64,000 nucleotides of DNA from Rhodococcus sp. KBS0724 (GCF_005938745.2 NZ_VCBX02000001.1:1957001-2021000), one strand, 5' to 3'. Positions 1-7,816 are shown, counted from the stretch's first letter. The notes: generated from the letters alone by a model not told the origin. Made by a program: numbers and translations.

Positions 1-64
1 TGCGGTGGGTGTCAGGTCTACGGTAGTCGGCGCTCACTATTGTCTGCTTAGTGGATGATCAAGA

Positions 65-349
65 ATGTTCGCGTCGGCTCGTGATGAGCGGGACCTAACT
101 GCCGCAGAGCGATGTAGCTCGAGTCCCGGAAAATCCGACAGCGTTGTGGCAGTGAGTATCTCGGCCTGTCGGTGGGAAGATCGAGTCTCCACAATCGGCG
201 AGGCAGTTATAAAGGTTGGGGAGTGCGTCCGATACGAGTACAACGTCCGCGCCCGGTGGAGCCACACGTTGGTCCTCGAGGAGATTGTCGAAGACCAGAC
301 GACTGAGGCGCCGTCCTGTCTCAGCGGCGAGAGCGCTTTGTTCTCATAG
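65..349 (+). pseudogene. Decayed pRiA4b ORF-3-like fragment
   Basis: The second half of this open frame (about nt 190-345) resembles the core of plasmid pRiA4b ORF-3 family proteins: VGECVRYEYNVRARWSHTL followed by a short acidic linker and a PSCLSGES segment, compared with the family pattern VGD-x-YEYDFGD-x-W-x-H and P-x-CLAG. The normally strong DFGD motif reads NVRA and the frame stops right after the CLSG segment, where the family continues into a PPED region. The N-terminal part has no recognisable similarity and no ribosome binding site is visible. I read it as the remnant of a mobile-element passenger gene. The family call is from memory of its motifs, so it is tentative. Confidence 0.4.
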
Positions 350-1073
350 AGCCCGATGCGGCAGTCGCAACGACAGTAGCGCTCGATGTCGGTTCATTGC
401 CCACCGAAAATATTTGCAGCAGTTGCCAAAGCGGAGATTTCTAGTAGATATGACAACTACTTCGAGGTGATGCGTCTGACCGAGCCGAACTTGGTTGAAA
501 CAGTGAATGGATCGCCACCATTGCCGGGAGTGATTCGCGAACACAGTGCTCTTCGACGTTGCAAAGACGCTCAAGTTGGTCCGCAACAGACGGAGCACGG
601 CTCGACGACGACGATTGGACCTGGATTGTGCGCGACACCCTCCGGTACCTGCGAATGATCGCGAAATGGTCCTGTCGAAGTAGTGGACAGATCAGATCGA
701 GCGTCGATTTCAATTGATGCCGAGTTGTTATATGCGCTGGAAGCGCGTGATTTTTCGGCGTCCGTCTCCTGAATCTTTTCTGGCGGGAAAATATCTGAGT
801 TTTTGTTCGAAATTGCCGTCATGCTAGGGTCGATTCTCAGTTGTTGAATTGCGTGGTCGAGCCAAAAGCTTGCGCAGAAGATTTATTTTGTGGAGGTTGG
901 GTTTCGGAAAAAACGAAGTGCGTGTTGCTAGTCAATTGAATATGTGACCGGTGTGGGTATGACGGTCGCTCCTAGGGCGTGCAGAATCGAAGCGCAAAGA
1001 TCCTGAACAGGGGTTTTTGCGCGTTTGTTCTGCCGATTATGTGCGAAGGATGTGGCGTGTGACGGGGTCCGAC
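350..1073. other. Gene-free stretch, relatively AT-rich
   Basis: Only short frames without recognisable protein similarity or ribosome binding sites are present. Base composition is visibly lower in GC than the genes that follow. The last 150 bases must contain the promoter and leader of the symporter gene starting at 1074, but I cannot place a convincing -35/-10 pair. Together with the decayed fragment before it, this looks like degraded accessory DNA. Confidence 0.5.
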
Positions 1074-2741
1074 ATGGTCCAGTTCAGTACATTGGTAATT
1101 GTTTCACTGCTTGTTGCTTTTTATGGTGGAACTTTTCTGATTTCTCTTCGTATCGGTAAGAAGCAGGAAAATGCCGACGGTTTTATGACTGCCGGAAATA
1201 AATTAGGATTTGGTGTTTCGGCTGCGAGTATGACGGCCACCTGGATTTGGGCGTCGTCGATGTATGCGTCCGCCACTTCCGGCTACACCTACGGAATCTC
1301 CGGCCCTATCCACTACGGTTTGTGGGGCGCGTTGATGATTCTCTTCATTTATCCGTTTGGCCAGCGAATTCGCAAAGTGGCGCCGAAAGCCCACACGCTG
1401 GCCGAGGTCATGTACGCCCGGCATGGACGCTCGAGTCAGCTGATGCTCGCGGGCTCCAATATCGTCGGCAGTCTCATCAGTTTGATGTCGAACTTCCTCG
1501 CTGGTGGTCTGCTGATCGCGCTGCTTTCCCCGTTCAATTTCATTCAGGGTGTCTTCATCGTTGCGCTGGGCGTTTTGCTGTACACGCTGTGGTCGGGTTT
1601 CCGCGCTTCGGTGTTGACCGACTTTGTGCAGTTGATCGGAATGCTTGGTGCGGTAGCGGTTTTGGTGCCGTTCATCTTCTTTGCCGCAGGGTTCCCCGCG
1701 GCCTTCGAATCCGGTGCAGGCAACCTCACAGCGGAGCAGAGCAACTTCTTCTCGAGTGTTGCCTTCTTCGAACAGGGCGCGCCGTACATCGCGGCCGTTC
1801 TCGCTTACGCGATTGGCAACCAGACCATCGCTCAACGTCTGTTCGCGGTTCGCGAAGACCTGATCAAGCCCACCTTCATCACCGCCACCGTGGGATATGG
1901 CGCAACGGTCATCGGTGTCGGAATGCTGGGCGTTCTCGCGCTGTACCTCGGAATCGAGCCGATGGATGGCGACGTCAACAACCTGATTCCGCAGATGGCC
2001 GCGTCGTACCTGCCGGGGATTTTGCTGGCTGTCTTCTTCGTCATGATCGTCGGCGCGTTATCGTCGACCGCGGACTCGGATCTTGCGGCACTCTCATCGA
2101 TCGTGATGACCGATGTTTACGGTCAGGCGGTCGCCGGCAAGGCTAATGCCAACCCACGGCGGATGCTGCTCATCGGCCGTGTGACGATGATCGTTGCGAC
2201 GGCCGCGGCTATCTCCTTGGCAAGTCTGCAATTGAGCATTCTGGATCTGCTGGTGTTCGTCGGCGCGCTGTGGGGCGCTTTGGTGTTCCCGGTTATCGCG
2301 AGCTTCTATTGGGGGAAGGTCACCAATAAGGCGTTCACGGTGTCGGTGCTCGTTGCTCTTGCCGCGTTCCTGCCTGTCCGATTCAGTTGGGTGCCGATGG
2401 ACGGGATGTTCGGGATTCTCTCCGACATCGTTTCCGTGATCGGCATCGGAGTGGTTCTGGGGCTCATGGCCTTTGGATTCTTCGGGCTCAAGGTTGCGCA
2501 GATTGTCGGCGGCCTGGCGATAGTGCTGTCCGCGCCGTTTGCGATCGGGTTCTTGCACGACTACCCAACGCTCAGTGGATCTTTGGTGGCTTATGCCGTG
2601 AGTACCGTCGTGTGCTTTGCGATGTCTGTCAATCAGCGCGAGACGTTCGACTTCGAACTGATCAAACAACGGACAGGGGACTTCGACGACGACGAGTTGC
2701 CGCACGACGACGCTTCTGCGCTGGGCGCGACCGGAAAGTAA
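1074..2741 (+). CDS. Sodium:solute symporter family transporter
   Basis: A 555-residue polytopic membrane protein of the sodium/solute symporter (SSS) family, which couples Na+ influx to uptake of a small solute. It starts with a membrane helix (residues 3-22), carries the family's early GKKQENADGF loop and the TAGNKLGFGVSAASMTATW stretch, and has about a dozen hydrophobic helices up to residue 520, then a short acidic cytoplasmic tail. ATG at 1074 is preferred over an upstream in-frame TTG at 1017 because ACGGGG lies 7 nt ahead and the extra residues are not membrane-like. The 43-residue gene 27 bp downstream is a likely accessory subunit. Substrate cannot be told from sequence; urea/polyamine or acetate-type solutes are possible. 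Confidence 0.85.
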   Translation: MVQFSTLVIVSLLVAFYGGTFLISLRIGKKQENADGFMTAGNKLGFGVSAASMTATWIWASSMYASATSGYTYGISGPIHYGLWGALMILFIYPFGQRIRKVAPKAHTLAEVMYARHGRSSQLMLAGSNIVGSLISLMSNFLAGGLLIALLSPFNFIQGVFIVALGVLLYTLWSGFRASVLTDFVQLIGMLGAVAVLVPFIFFAAGFPAAFESGAGNLTAEQSNFFSSVAFFEQGAPYIAAVLAYAIGNQTIAQRLFAVREDLIKPTFITATVGYGATVIGVGMLGVLALYLGIEPMDGDVNNLIPQMAASYLPGILLAVFFVMIVGALSSTADSDLAALSSIVMTDVYGQAVAGKANANPRRMLLIGRVTMIVATAAAISLASLQLSILDLLVFVGALWGALVFPVIASFYWGKVTNKAFTVSVLVALAAFLPVRFSWVPMDGMFGILSDIVSVIGIGVVLGLMAFGFFGLKVAQIVGGLAIVLSAPFAIGFLHDYPTLSGSLVAYAVSTVVCFAMSVNQRETFDFELIKQRTGDFDDDELPHDDASALGATGK

Positions 2742-2768
2742 TCGTCGAGACAATTGGAAGGGGCTCGA

Positions 2769-2900
2769 ATGAGCACAGCTCTACTGACCATTTACGTTCT
2801 GATCTGGCCGGCGTTGGTCCTGGTTGTCTTGGGAGTCATCAGCAAGGGATTCTTCAAGGATTGGGCGGAGGCTCGCCGCAGCGGTGAAGATCTGGTGTAA
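2769..2900 (+). CDS. Small transporter subunit, single membrane helix
   Basis: A 43-residue protein, MSTALLTIYVLIWPALVLVV and onward, with one hydrophobic helix (residues 4-24) and a charged C-terminal tail (KDWAEARRSGEDLV). GGAAGGGG sits 6 nt before the ATG, so the start is well supported. It follows the symporter gene by 27 bp in the same direction and precedes a terminator, so the two form a transcription unit. Tiny one-helix partners of this kind accompany SSS and NSS transporters in actinobacteria (for example MetS with MetP in Corynebacterium). The function as an obligate partner is inferred from context. Confidence 0.75.
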   Translation: MSTALLTIYVLIWPALVLVVLGVISKGFFKDWAEARRSGEDLV

Positions 2901-2905
2901 CTGTT

Positions 2906-2946
2906 GACCGCCGCCACCGACGCTCTTGGTGCCGGTGGCGGCGGTC
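2906..2946 (+). terminator. Rho-independent-type hairpin after symporter operon
   Basis: Perfect 14-bp arms GACCGCCGCCACCG (2906-2919) and its complement (2933-2946) around a 13-nt loop, six bases after the small-subunit stop codon. There is no long T run, as is common for actinobacterial terminators. Confidence 0.75.
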
Positions 2947-2974
2947 ATATTGCGTCGGACACAGGGGTCGGCGT

Positions 2975-2993
2975 TATAGTTGCTCAGTGCAAC
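2975..2993 (+). promoter_or_regulatory. Leaderless promoter with MarR-type operator
   Basis: TATAGT at 2975-2980 fits a TAnnnT -10 box and is followed 6 nt later by the GTG at 2987, the arrangement of leaderless actinobacterial transcripts. A perfect palindrome GTTGC-TCAGT-GCAAC (2979-2993) overlaps the presumed transcription start and the start codon. That is where a MarR repressor would bind to control its own operon. Binding is inferred. Confidence 0.5.
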
Positions 2994-3448
2994 ACAACGG
3001 GGCAATGTCGCTCACCGGTCCACCAGCCGTCCATGACGAGCTGGTGCACTTGACGCGGCAGCTGATGACAGGCGATCGCCAATCCGACGATCAGCCGTCC
3101 ATCGCGCAGCATTCGTTCCTCTCTTTCATCGGCCGCCACGACGGCTGCCGGGCTACGGAGATCTCCGACGTCTTCGGCGTCAACCGCTCGACTATCTCGC
3201 GCCAAGTGCGCGGATGCATCGACGCAGGCTGGGTGTATGCCGATCCGGGACCCGTTCGCCTGGGTAATCCGCTCCACCTCACTGACGAGGGTCGCAAATA
3301 CCTCGACGCCGCCGACGCGCGTCGACTCGACCAAGTTGTCAGCAGGCTGCACGATTGGAGTGAGTCCGAGATCGAGGAATTCGCCCGTGCACTTCACCGC
3401 TTCAGAATCAGCACAGAATCGCAGACCGACGGAGATGACACCCTGTGA
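2987..3448 (+). CDS. MarR family transcriptional regulator
   Basis: A 153-residue winged-helix repressor. Residues 40-75 form the DNA-binding helix-turn-helix (GCRATEISDVFGVNRSTISR), followed by the wing (GPVRLGNPLHLTDEGRKYL); the flanking helices make the dimer interface typical of MarR proteins. The GTG at 2987 lies at the expected leaderless transcription start; an ATG at 3005 with a close CGGGG is the alternative and would remove six residues. The stop overlaps the start of the acyl-CoA synthetase gene by 4 bp (GTGA), so the pair is translationally coupled, and the regulator probably responds to a fatty acid or acyl-CoA. The ligand is inferred from the partner gene only. Confidence 0.85.
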   Translation: MQHNGAMSLTGPPAVHDELVHLTRQLMTGDRQSDDQPSIAQHSFLSFIGRHDGCRATEISDVFGVNRSTISRQVRGCIDAGWVYADPGPVRLGNPLHLTDEGRKYLDAADARRLDQVVSRLHDWSESEIEEFARALHRFRISTESQTDGDDTL

Positions 3449-5238
3449 GTGAGTACAGCGCCAAAGCCCAGTTCACCATCTCCGACAACGAGTCGGTGGT
3501 GCACACCGTCTTCACTCACGCCGAGCGCACCCCGAACCTCACGGTGTTCTCGAGGCCGATGGGCGACGGGTGGGTCGACGTATCGGCGAAGGAATTTGCC
3601 GAGCAGGTCATGGGCGTGGCAAACGGGTTGATTGCCGCCGGTGTCCAGCCAGGCGATCGCGTCGCACTTCTGTCTGCCACCCGCTACGAGTGGACGCTGT
3701 TCGACTTCGCCATCTGGGCGGCCGGCGCTGCCACGGTTCCGATCTACGACTCGTCATCGAAGGGCCAGGTTGCCTGGATCCTCGAGGATTCCGAATCTGT
3801 CATGGCCATCGTGGAGACGGGGACGCACGAGCAGCTGTTCCAGGATGCGCCGCCTAGCCTCCGCGCTGTCATGCAGATTGACGCCGGCGCAGTTGCGGAG
3901 CTGACAAAGCAGGGCATCGACGTCGATGAAACCGAGCTGAAGAAGCGGCTCGACGGTATTCGCGCCGACGACCTTGCCTCCCTTGTCTACACATCCGGTA
4001 CGACGGGACGGCCGAAGGGCTGCATCCTCACTCATCGGAATTTCTTGTCCGAGGTGCGGGGCATTCTCACTGCGTCGATCGGTAAGGTCGCGGTTCCGGG
4101 AAACCGGGTTCTGACCTTCCTTCCCCTCGCCCATGTACTTGCTCGTGCAGTGTCCTTGGCTACGTTCGAAGCTGGTGCTGCGCAGGCGCACTGGTCTGAT
4201 TTCTCAAACATCACAACTCAATTCGAGCGCTACAAGCCCAATACGATCCTCGGCGTCCCGCGGGTCTTCGAGAAGGTTCGCGACGGAGCCGCGCGGAAGG
4301 CGGAGTCCGGCGGCAAGATTCCCGGCGCCATCTTTGCCTTCGCAGAAGCAACGGCCAAGGAGTACAGCCAGTCCCTCGACCAGGGCGGCCCGTCCCTGGT
4401 GCTCAAGGCGAAGCATGCCGTCGCCGACAAGCTTGTGTACTCGAAGCTGCGCGCAGCGCTTGGCGGAGAATGCTGGTTCGCCATTTCCGGCGGCGGAGCA
4501 CTCACACCGGAACTCGGCCACTTCTTCCGTGGTCTCGGCGTTCCGATCTACGAAGGCTACGGACTCACCGAAACCACCGCAGCGCACTGCGTCAACATTC
4601 CCGGGGCTCAGAAGATCGGAACCGTCGGACAGCCAATGGGCGGCAACGGCGTTCGTATCGCGGAAGACGGCGAGATCGAACTCAACGGGGGAGTGGTCTT
4701 CAAGGGTTACTGGAAGAATGAGAAAGCCACCGAAGAGTCCTTCGACAATGGTTGGCTGCGCACCGGCGACCTTGGTGAACTCGACAGTGACGGTTACCTT
4801 TCCATCACCGGTCGCAAGAAGGACCTCTTGGTGACGGCTGGCGGCAAGAACGTTTCACCCGGCCCGATGGAAGACCGGATCCGCTCTCATTCCATCATCT
4901 CGCAGGCGGTGGTCGTTGGCGACGGAAAGTCTTACGTCACGGCGCTTCTGACAGTCGATCCCGAGGTGTTCGAGAAGTGGAAGGCAGACAACGGCAAGCC
5001 CGCCGAGGCAACCGTCGCAGAACTGCGTGACGACAAGGATCTTCGAGCAGAGGTGCAGAAGGCGATCGATGACGCTAATTCGGCTGTCTCACATGCCGAG
5101 TCGATCAAGAAGTTCGTCATTCTCGATCGGGATCTCACCGAGGAAGACGGCGAAATGACGGCGACGCTCAAGATCAAGCGAAACGTAGTCGTCGACCGTT
5201 TCTCCAAGGAGATCGAAGGCATGTACACCAAGAGCTAG
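3445..5238 (+). CDS. fadD15: Long-chain fatty-acid-CoA ligase, FadD15-like
   Basis: A 597-residue AMP-forming acyl-CoA synthetase that activates long-chain fatty acids with ATP and CoA. The P-loop-like motif YTSGTTGRPKGCILTH lies near residue 180, the adenylate-binding YEGYGLTETTA near 370, and the hinge GWLRTGDLGELDSDGYL followed by ITGRKKDLLVTAGGKN near 435-465. Overall layout and length match mycobacterial FadD15. It begins with GTG overlapping the marR stop; GGAGATG inside marR is the likely ribosome binding site. Its stop codon shares the CTAG tetranucleotide with the stop of the convergent excisionase-type gene. Chain-length specificity is inferred from the family. Confidence 0.9.
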   Translation: MSEYSAKAQFTISDNESVVHTVFTHAERTPNLTVFSRPMGDGWVDVSAKEFAEQVMGVANGLIAAGVQPGDRVALLSATRYEWTLFDFAIWAAGAATVPIYDSSSKGQVAWILEDSESVMAIVETGTHEQLFQDAPPSLRAVMQIDAGAVAELTKQGIDVDETELKKRLDGIRADDLASLVYTSGTTGRPKGCILTHRNFLSEVRGILTASIGKVAVPGNRVLTFLPLAHVLARAVSLATFEAGAAQAHWSDFSNITTQFERYKPNTILGVPRVFEKVRDGAARKAESGGKIPGAIFAFAEATAKEYSQSLDQGGPSLVLKAKHAVADKLVYSKLRAALGGECWFAISGGGALTPELGHFFRGLGVPIYEGYGLTETTAAHCVNIPGAQKIGTVGQPMGGNGVRIAEDGEIELNGGVVFKGYWKNEKATEESFDNGWLRTGDLGELDSDGYLSITGRKKDLLVTAGGKNVSPGPMEDRIRSHSIISQAVVVGDGKSYVTALLTVDPEVFEKWKADNGKPAEATVAELRDDKDLRAEVQKAIDDANSAVSHAESIKKFVILDRDLTEEDGEMTATLKIKRNVVVDRFSKEIEGMYTKS

Positions 5239-5615
5239 GCGCGCTTGGGGAATTGCTCGCGGTAGGCCATGACGTCGTCGAGCCGGAATCGGCGGTGGGT
5301 TCCGCGTAGCTCGATCGGAAGCTTGCCGGCGTCGGCAAGCTTGCGGACATACGTGTCGGAGACGCCGAGAATTTCGGCGGCCTGCGACGTTGTGAGCAGT
5401 TCGGCCACGGCGCCGAGCGCAACGCTGTCACCGTTGGCGAGGTAAGTCAGCAGCGCCACGACGGCATCGCCCACTGAAGGTGGGACGTCTATTTTCACGC
5501 CGTCGATCACGAGCGTCGTCGTGCTGGTTGAGGTTTGAGCGAGCGCGGACAGTGCGGTCTTGATCTTTGCCGCGTCGGTGCTACCGACCGCTGAAATTAC
5601 GTGGTCAATGCTCAT
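5235..5615 (-). CDS. Excisionase-type helix-turn-helix protein, possible orphan antitoxin
   Basis: A 126-residue protein with an N-terminal alpha/beta region of unknown function (residues 1-75) and a C-terminal MerR/excisionase helix-turn-helix (residues 76-120: LLTTSQAAEILGVSDTYVRK, then a basic HRRFRLDDV segment). Actinobacterial proteins with this layout commonly sit directly ahead of a PIN-domain ribonuclease as antitoxin. Here no PIN gene follows: the reading frame ends inside the shared CTAG stop of fadD15. It is therefore either a solitary regulator or an antitoxin that lost its toxin. No phage integrase or excision site is visible nearby. Confidence 0.75.
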   Translation of the reverse strand: MSIDHVISAVGSTDAAKIKTALSALAQTSTSTTTLVIDGVKIDVPPSVGDAVVALLTYLANGDSVALGAVAELLTTSQAAEILGVSDTYVRKLADAGKLPIELRGTHRRFRLDDVMAYREQFPKRA

Positions 5616-5741
5616 GCCGAGCTCCGATCGAAGTAGTTGTCACATCAGTGCTGTCAGGTGATGGCGAAGTAAGCCGGTGAGAAGTGCTGATGTAGACGTC
5701 TGCATTGATAATTTCCGTCAACGTCGTGCCGCGAGGGCCGC

Positions 5742-6008
5742 TCATCGAGGCGACTCAACTTCGGCGATCGTGATTGGCTGCAGGCGAAGTCCGAGGGCGT
5801 CGGCAATTTCGACGATTGATGCCAACTTCACGGATCCGGTGCCATATTCGAGTGCTTGAACGCTGGATCGGGACACCCCGGCTAGGTTGGCGAGTGTTTG
5901 CTGGGTGAGTCGGAGTTGGACCCTGCGTTCGGCAAACAGGTCACCGATGCGTGCAGTTTCAGGCATAGGACTGCTGCGCGTCGGTGAACTTCGACGTGGC
6001 TGACTCAT
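5742..6008 (-). CDS. XRE family helix-turn-helix regulator
   Basis: An 88-residue protein that is essentially one Cro/C1-type helix-turn-helix domain (residues 22-75), with LTQQTLANLAGVSRSSVQALE as recognition region and SIVEIADALGLRL as the closing helices. It resembles HipB-like antitoxins and small phage-type repressors. ATG 6008 is favoured by AGGAG 5 nt upstream; an internal ATG at 5966 would still keep the domain. A mirror-symmetric element (6018-6041) covers the ribosome binding region and suggests autoregulation. No HipA-like kinase is adjacent; the role is unknown. Confidence 0.8.
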   Translation of the reverse strand: MSQPRRSSPTRSSPMPETARIGDLFAERRVQLRLTQQTLANLAGVSRSSVQALEYGTGSVKLASIVEIADALGLRLQPITIAEVESPR

Positions 6009-6017
6009 TGCCGCTCC

Positions 6018-6041
6018 TATGCCTTATTTTGCAAGCATAAG
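6018..6041. promoter_or_regulatory. Interlocking inverted repeats ahead of XRE gene
   Basis: TATGC (6018-6022) pairs with GCATA (6035-6039), and CTTAT (6023-6027) pairs with ATAAG (6037-6041). The element lies 10-33 nt upstream of the XRE start codon, where a repressor would block its own transcription. The operator role is inferred. Confidence 0.4.
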
Positions 6042-6075
6042 TCCGGGTGGCGTTGCAGAGCAATCTCAAATGCTC

Positions 6076-6103
6076 GTTAATGCATGTAGTTTCATGCATT
6101 AAC
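6076..6103. promoter_or_regulatory. Perfect 28-bp palindrome, probable operator
   Basis: GTTAATGCATG (6076-6086) is followed by a 6-nt spacer and its exact complement CATGCATTAAC (6093-6103). It lies between the divergent XRE gene (start 6008) and the ribbon-helix-helix gene (start 6271). Perfect 11-bp arms are unlikely by chance in so short a region. No T run follows, so an operator is more likely than a terminator. Confidence 0.55.
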
Positions 6104-6270
6104 CTTCGATCGGCGGGGGAGTCGAGGAGGGTCAACCCACCGAGAGAGTAGGCGTGCGCCGGCTTTCAGAGCAGCCTGATCGGAATTCAATTCGTTTGGA
6201 GAGAAGCGTTTTCGAGTGTCGCTCGAACCTAACTCCCAATATTGGTGTGACTCGACGTAGCATCCTGTGT

Positions 6271-6516
6271 GTGGCTAGACGATCGGTAACAGTGAGATTT
6301 GATTCAGAGGAACTGGAGGCTCTCGAGGCTCTCCGGGAGCTTACGGGCGCGGACATATCCAGCGTTGTGCGCGAGGCAGTCATCGAGCACGCAAAGCGAT
6401 GTGTCAGGCAGGCGCCGCCGCGCGATATCGGCGACAAGCGCAAGTCTCTGACCTTGAACGATGCCTTCGCGCGATACTCGGCGATGTGTGTTGAGCAGGA
6501 GCGGGAAGCCTCCTAA
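6271..6516 (+). CDS. Ribbon-helix-helix (CopG-type) protein
   Basis: An 81-residue protein whose first 45 residues form a ribbon-helix-helix DNA-binding fold: the strand RRSVTVRFDSEELEALEALR leads into the helices ELTGADISSVVREAVIEHAK. The C-terminal 35 residues are polar and unassigned, as in many antitoxins. The GTG at 6271 is chosen because TAGCAT (6258-6263) ends 7 nt before it, the signature of a leaderless start; the open frame extends upstream to 6154 but that part is not protein-like. No toxin gene follows; the next gene is on the opposite strand. A solitary regulator or antitoxin remnant is the best description. Confidence 0.7.
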   Translation: MARRSVTVRFDSEELEALEALRELTGADISSVVREAVIEHAKRCVRQAPPRDIGDKRKSLTLNDAFARYSAMCVEQEREAS

Positions 6517-6568
6517 ACCAAGGAGCGGTGGAGACATGACGTCCCCACCGCATTTCCCAGTTGTTGAA

Positions 6569-7624
6569 TTATGAACGAACTAGAATCTTGACCGCTGTGT
6601 CGTTGTGTTCGATCAAGGTCGTGAAGCCTTCGGTAATCAACTCTTCGAGTTGAATGCGTCCGGTGATGAACGGCGCCAGATCGACAACTCCGTCCTGAAC
6701 CATTTTGATGACGGCTTCATGATCACGCACGTACGCGATTGTTCCGCGTAGATCGATTTCTTTGAGGACCAGCTTCTGCATGTCGATGGTCGCCGGCTTG
6801 CCCCAAATTGACACGTTGACAACCACTCCCGCGGGTCGAACGGTGTCGAGCATAGTGTCGAGCACCGCGTTGACCCCGGCACACTCGAATCCGAGATCCG
6901 CACCGATGCCGTCGCTGATCTCGAGAACGCGCGCCTTCACGTCTTCGGAGCTCGGATCGATGACAAAGTCGGCGACACCGCTGGACAGTGCTTTTTCCTT
7001 GCGGGCACCGCTGAGTTCCGTGACGATCGTGGTTACGCCAAGGCCCTTGAGTACTGCGGCTACAAGCAGTCCGATAGGTCCGGCACCTCCGACAATCGCG
7101 ATGTCGCCACTTTGGGCGCCGCTACGAACTACGGCATGATGGGCAACGCTCAACGGTTCGATCAGCGCAGCTTCGTCCAGCGGGATGTTTCCGATTTTGT
7201 GAATCCAACGACGGTCAACCACAACCTTTTCGCTGAGCCCGCCACCGCCGCCGGCCAATCCGATGAACCCCATCTGAGTACAGAGGTGGTAGTTCCCGGC
7301 CTTACACGGCGCACATTCGTTGCAGACGAAATACGGCTCGACGACGACGTTTTCGCCTACCTCGACGTCGGTCACGCCTTCGCCGACTTCTTCGACTGTG
7401 CCCGAAAATTCGTGCCCCATCGTGACAGGCGCGTTCTCATGAGAGAGGGGGTGCGGGTGACCGGGCGCCGAGATGAAGATGGGGCCTTCGAGGTACTCAT
7501 GGAGATCGGTGCCACAAATTCCGCACCACGCGACCTTCAATTTGACGGTACCGGGCCGCACCTCGGGCTCGGGAATGTCTTCGATTCGGATGTCTTTCTG
7601 ACCGTGGAACCGTGCTGCCTTCAT
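6569..7624 (-). CDS. Zinc-dependent 2,3-butanediol-type dehydrogenase
   Basis: A 351-residue medium-chain alcohol dehydrogenase, closest in motif pattern to (R,R)-2,3-butanediol/acetoin dehydrogenases. Catalytic zinc ligands are visible in CGICGTDLHEY (about residue 36) and GHEFSG (about 69); four structural-zinc cysteines lie in CNECAPCKAGNYHLC; the NAD(P)-binding loop is GGAGPIGL near 175. ATG 7624 is preceded by GAGGTG, so the longer open frame upstream is discarded. A 16-bp palindrome lies 74 nt upstream of the start. It reduces or oxidises a vicinal diol/ketone by family; the physiological substrate is not provable here. Confidence 0.85.
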   Translation of the reverse strand: MKAARFHGQKDIRIEDIPEPEVRPGTVKLKVAWCGICGTDLHEYLEGPIFISAPGHPHPLSHENAPVTMGHEFSGTVEEVGEGVTDVEVGENVVVEPYFVCNECAPCKAGNYHLCTQMGFIGLAGGGGGLSEKVVVDRRWIHKIGNIPLDEAALIEPLSVAHHAVVRSGAQSGDIAIVGGAGPIGLLVAAVLKGLGVTTIVTELSGARKEKALSSGVADFVIDPSSEDVKARVLEISDGIGADLGFECAGVNAVLDTMLDTVRPAGVVVNVSIWGKPATIDMQKLVLKEIDLRGTIAYVRDHEAVIKMVQDGVVDLAPFITGRIQLEELITEGFTTLIEHNDTAVKILVRS

Positions 7625-7697
7625 AGATCCGCACCTCACTTCGTTGTGAATCCGCTGGTAGATCAACGTTAGGACTCCAGTGAGAGGGTGTGAAGGG

Positions 7698-7713
7698 TTG
7701 CAATGGATTGCAA
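7698..7713. promoter_or_regulatory. 16-bp palindrome upstream of butanediol dehydrogenase
   Basis: TTGCAAT-GG-ATTGCAA is a perfect inverted repeat with 7-bp arms; it can also be read as two TTGCAATG copies 10 bp apart. It lies between the divergent dehydrogenase (start 7624) and metallo-hydrolase (start 7817) genes. It is a plausible operator for a TetR- or GntR-type regulator not encoded nearby. Confidence 0.45.
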
Positions 7714-7816
7714 TGTGTGAGAGCCGGGAGAGCTCCCGTGCGTTCAACGGTGTCGTCGCGGATCTGAGCGTGCGGAATGAAATTCGATGTGCGCACTCGC
7801 CACATAGACTGCAGTC

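Noticed and set aside
386..822. Short frames on both strands in the first kilobase
   Set aside because: No ribosome binding sites, no similarity to known families, and conflicting overlapping frames; treated as non-coding.
5235..5615. Active phage excision module
   Set aside because: The excisionase-type helix-turn-helix alone is not evidence for a prophage; no integrase, attachment repeats or phage genes are visible.
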